In this document: piece by piece, positions 7,223 to 9,403 of the stretch
Position numbering within the stretch: position 1 is the first letter of the stretch
Layout of the letters: every line of letters starts with the position of its first letter
Assembly: GCA_947483455.1 (NCBI GenBank)
Contig: CANKNK010000049.1
Span: 1-9,403 of the forward strand
Origin: Comamonadaceae bacterium
GTDB taxonomy: Bacteria; Pseudomonadota; Gammaproteobacteria; Burkholderiales; Burkholderiaceae_C
Length of the DNA: 9,403 bases
Direction: 5' to 3'
Made by a program: the position numbers and the translations under genes
The notes under the pieces: generated by a model
Seen by the model: only the letters and a program-made list of their open reading frames with translations
The model's database searches: none
What the model was told of the DNA's origin: nothing

Positions 7223-8116
7223 ATGGCATCGAATTTTTCCCCGATCCGCGGCAGCATCGTTGCCTTGATAACACCCATGCTGGACGATGGCGCGGTGGAC
7301 TATGCCGCATTGCGTCGCCTCATCGACTGGCATATCCAAGAAGGCACAGACTGCATTTGTGTCGTGGGCACGACCGGTGAGTCGCCCACCGTCACCGTGG
7401 AAGAACATTGCGAGATCATCCGCGTGTCAGTGCAGCAAGCCGCTGGCCGCGTGCCCATCATGGCCGGTTGCGGCGCCAACTCCACCAAAGAGGCCATCGA
7501 ACTGGCCAAGTTCGCCAAGTCGGTCGGTGCCAATTGCCAATTGCAAGTCGTGCCTTACTACAACCGACCGACGCAAGAAGGCTTGTTCCAGCACTTTAGC
7601 GCCATCGCCCAGGCGGTGGACTTGCCCATGGTGCTCTACAACGTGCCCGGACGCACCGTCGCCGATATGGCCCACGACACGGTATTGCGTCTGGCCCAAG
7701 TGCCGGGCATCGTGGGCATCAAGGAAGCCACCGGCAATATTGAGCGGGCCCAGTGGCTGATCAAAGAAGCGCCTGAAGGTTTTGCGATTTACTCCGGCGA
7801 TGACCCGACCGCTGTGGCCCTGATGCTCTGCGGTGGGCACGGCAATGTCAGTGTGACGGCGAATATCGCGCCGCGTTTGATGCACGAATTGTGCGTAGCC
7901 GCGCTGGCTGGCGATCCCCGCGCCGCGATGGACATCCAAATCCGACTGCTGCCGCTGCACAAAGGCTTGTTTGTAGAAGCCAATCCGATCCCGGTCAAAT
8001 GGGCTGCCGCCCGCATGGGCTTGTGCAGCCAGGCCATCCGCTTACCGCTGACCCCGCTCAGCGAGCCCTTACGCCCGGCCTTGGAAAATTTACTCCAGAC
8101 CACCGGCCTCATTTGA
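7223..8116 (+). CDS. dapA: 4-hydroxy-tetrahydrodipicolinate synthase (DapA)
   Basis: Cytosolic TIM-barrel aldolase that condenses pyruvate with aspartate semialdehyde, the first committed step to diaminopimelate and lysine. 297 aa, close to the 292 of E. coli. Schiff-base lysine Lys167 in GIKEATGN; Tyr139 and Arg144 in LYNVPGRT; Thr50-Thr51 in GTTGES; Tyr113 in [10 protein letters not shown], the residue a neighbouring subunit lends to the active site. All key residues are present, so it should be active. ATG 7223 gives the normal N-terminus, but the bases before it (AGAAACGTCCC) contain no clear ribosome site. It lies 47 bases after the methyltransferase and 23 bases before bamC. dapA followed by bamC is a known pairing (E. 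coli dapA-bamC), which supports both calls. Confidence 0.98.
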   Translation: MASNFSPIRGSIVALITPMLDDGAVDYAALRRLIDWHIQEGTDCICVVGTTGESPTVTVEEHCEIIRVSVQQAAGRVPIMAGCGANSTKEAIELAKFAKSVGANCQLQVVPYYNRPTQEGLFQHFSAIAQAVDLPMVLYNVPGRTVADMAHDTVLRLAQVPGIVGIKEATGNIERAQWLIKEAPEGFAIYSGDDPTAVALMLCGGHGNVSVTANIAPRLMHELCVAALAGDPRAAMDIQIRLLPLHKGLFVEANPIPVKWAAARMGLCSQAIRLPLTPLSEPLRPALENLLQTTGLI

Positions 8117-8139
8117 TTCCCGCTAACAAAGGTTTATTT

Positions 8140-9234
8140 GTGAAATCCACCTTCTCCCTCGCGCTATTTATCGCCGCCCTCAGCCTGGGCGGATGCTCTG
8201 TCCTGGATGGCAGCAAAGTGGACTACAAGTCCGCCAGCAAGCCCAGGAAATTGGAGGTGCCCCCGGACTTGACACAGCTGAGCAAAGAAACGCGTTACGC
8301 CGTGATCAATGGCGCGGTATCGGCTGCGGAGTCCAAATCGCCTGATGCGGCCAAGGCGCCTGCCGTCATTGCACCGCTGGCCCTAAAAGACATACGGATG
8401 GAGCGCAATGGCAACCAGCGCTGGCTGGTGGTCAAGCGTAGCCCTGAGGCCTTGTGGGCCCCCTTGAAAGATTTTTGGCAGGAAAACGGCTTTCCCCTTG
8501 CCTCCGAACTATCCGATGTGGGCATTATGGAAACCGAATGGGTGGACAACAAGGCGCGTATTCCGCAGGACTTCGTGCGCAGCGCACTGTCCAAAGTATT
8601 TGATAGCCTGTACGCCAGCCCCGAGCGCCGCAAATTTCGGGCGCGCTTAGAACGCACGGCCAATGGCGAGACGGAAATTTTCATCAGCTATCGCAGCATG
8701 ATGGAGGTTTATATGTCTGAGCGCTCCGACTCCACCACCTGGCAGCCAGGTCCCACAGACCCCGAAACTGAAGCCGAATACCTAGGGCTGCTGATGCGCA
8801 AGCTCAGCATGTCAACGGCGCAAGCGAGCACTAGTGCCGCGCCCGAAGCCGGTAAAGCTGCTGCCGTCATGGTCAATGCCGGTGCGGCGGATGCCTACGT
8901 GCAACTGAGCGAAGAATTCGACCGGGCCTGGCGCCGCGTTGGCCTGACCTTGGATCGTTCGGGGTTTAGCGTCGAAGACCGCGATCGCAGCAAAGGCCTG
9001 TATTTTGTGCGTTACGCCTATAAAAAGTCGGATGCTGAGGCTGGGATCATCCAAAAATTATTGAATTTCAATTGGGGTAGCGATAGCAAAGACGCCACGG
9101 CGCTGAAGTACCAGATCGAAGTCAAATCAGCCGGAGCGCAAAGCACCGTCAAAGTACTGGACAGCAAAGGCCAAGCGGACAACACGGAAGCAGGGCGCGC
9201 CATTTTGAAACTGCTGGCAAACGACCTGAAATAA
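8140..9234 (+). CDS. bamC: Outer membrane protein assembly factor BamC (NlpB), lipoprotein
   Basis: Accessory lipoprotein of the BAM complex that inserts beta-barrel proteins in the outer membrane. 364 aa. A lipoprotein signal peptide ends in the lipobox LGGC, with Cys19 the lipidation site and Ser20 at +2, which favours outer-membrane sorting. An extended N-terminal stretch follows with VPPDLT (40-45), the conserved BamD-binding region, then two helix-grip domains at about 90-225 and 250-362, joined by an Ala-rich linker (226-250). Start: GTG 8140, with AAAGG at 8128-8132 spaced 7 bases away and a perfect signal peptide directly after it. The frame is open upstream to 7891 inside dapA, but the 83 extra residues would bury the signal peptide, so I reject that. 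Length and both domains look intact. It is the last gene before the terminator. Confidence 0.95.
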   Translation: MKSTFSLALFIAALSLGGCSVLDGSKVDYKSASKPRKLEVPPDLTQLSKETRYAVINGAVSAAESKSPDAAKAPAVIAPLALKDIRMERNGNQRWLVVKRSPEALWAPLKDFWQENGFPLASELSDVGIMETEWVDNKARIPQDFVRSALSKVFDSLYASPERRKFRARLERTANGETEIFISYRSMMEVYMSERSDSTTWQPGPTDPETEAEYLGLLMRKLSMSTAQASTSAAPEAGKAAAVMVNAGAADAYVQLSEEFDRAWRRVGLTLDRSGFSVEDRDRSKGLYFVRYAYKKSDAEAGIIQKLLNFNWGSDSKDATALKYQIEVKSAGAQSTVKVLDSKGQADNTEAGRAILKLLANDLK

Positions 9235-9242
9235 GGTGCGGT

Positions 9243-9264
9243 GTTGGCCCGGCGACGGGCCAAC
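9243..9264 (+). other. GNRA-capped hairpin after bamC
   Basis: Nine perfect base pairs, GTTGGCCCG (9243-9251) with CGGGCCAAC (9256-9264), are closed by the stable tetraloop GCGA. It begins 8 bases after the bamC stop. No T-run follows, so it is not itself a standard terminator; it may protect the 3' end or slow polymerase ahead of the terminator 15 bases on. Confidence 0.6.
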
Positions 9265-9275
9265 TACAAACCGTA

Positions 9276-9313
9276 GGCGAAAAAAAACCACCTTGCGGTG
9301 GTTTTTTTTCGTC
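9276..9313. terminator. Bidirectional intrinsic terminator between convergent genes
   Basis: CCACC (9288-9292), loop TTGC, GGTGG (9297-9301), flanked by eight A on the left (9280-9287) and eight T on the right (9302-9309). The A and T runs extend the stem, and a few more pairs are possible beyond. Reading rightward it ends the bamC run with a U-tract; reading leftward the A run gives a U-tract for the minus-strand gene at the right edge. It is placed exactly between two convergent genes. Confidence 0.95.
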
Positions 9314-9323
9314 CAAGTAGAAA

Positions 9324-9403
9324 TTACTTGGCGGCTTCCGAAGCAGGTGCAGCAGGTGCAGCAGCAGATGCGTCCGCAGCAGGTGCAGCAGCAGGAGCGG
9401 GTG
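9324..9403 (-). CDS. C-terminus of an Ala/Pro-rich protein, cut by window edge
   Basis: On the minus strand a TAA at 9324-9326 closes a frame open to the window edge. The 25 visible residues end ASAAAPAAPASEAAK and are almost only Ala, Pro, Ser and a few charged residues. Such tails occur on many small secreted, periplasmic or DNA-binding proteins of this group, so no function can be read. Support for a real gene: a clean stop, an open frame, a terminator of the right orientation 11 bases downstream, and a composition common in Burkholderiales protein tails. The coding DNA is a run of GCA/GGT-type repeats prone to slippage. Frame and stop are certain as read; identity is unknown. Confidence 0.6.
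   Translation of the reverse strand, partial: PAPAAAPAADASAAAPAAPASEAAK
9343..9400. repeat. Short imperfect 9-base repeats in the Ala/Pro-rich coding tail
   Basis: The unit GGTGCAGCA occurs at 9346-9354, again directly at 9355-9363, and once more at 9382-9390, with GCA triplets between. On the minus strand it encodes Ala-Ala-Pro type repeats. The tract reaches nearly to the window edge and may continue beyond it. Confidence 0.6.

Noticed and set aside
7891..8139. N-terminal extension of BamC into dapA
   Set aside because: It would place the signal peptide and lipobox about 100 residues into the protein; GTG 8140 with AAAGG fits far better.

Overview
The window reads as ordinary chromosome of a betaproteobacterium, most likely Burkholderiales and close to Comamonadaceae. 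I base this on the style of the ParE, ParC, DapA and BamC proteins, the fairly high GC content and the gene order; no database search was possible. I see no mobile element, CRISPR array, tRNA or rRNA, and no gene-free stretch longer than about 215 bases.

Layout. The left half carries the two subunits of DNA topoisomerase IV on the minus strand: parE (2201-4201) and, downstream of it, parC (1-1986, cut by the window edge so the C-terminus is missing). Between them lies a 214-base leader with an unusual chain of short overlapping reading frames. Bases 4202-4285 form a divergent control region. It contains an imperfect palindrome matching the LexA (SOS) box at 16 of 20 positions. From 4286 to 9234 six plus-strand genes are packed with gaps of 47 bases or fewer: an MFS transporter, a 53-residue one-helix membrane protein, an SDR oxidoreductase, a class I methyltransferase (overlapping the SDR by ATGA), dapA and bamC. 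The run ends in a strong symmetrical terminator. A minus-strand gene encoding an Ala/Pro-rich C-terminus enters from the right edge and shares that terminator.

How the genes work together. ParE and ParC assemble as the ParE2ParC2 enzyme that decatenates daughter chromosomes. DapA makes the first committed intermediate of the diaminopimelate/lysine pathway, which feeds peptidoglycan synthesis. BamC is an outer-membrane assembly lipoprotein. The MFS, small membrane protein, SDR and methyltransferase have no pathway I can assign.

The most interesting signals are the SOS-box-like palindrome between parE and the MFS-led run, the coupled mini-ORFs ahead of parC, the lack of ribosome binding sites with -10-like hexamers just upstream of parE and dapA, a glutamine at the quinolone-contact serine position of ParC, and a small membrane protein gene that a length cutoff would miss. 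I do not see a clearly new multi-gene system.
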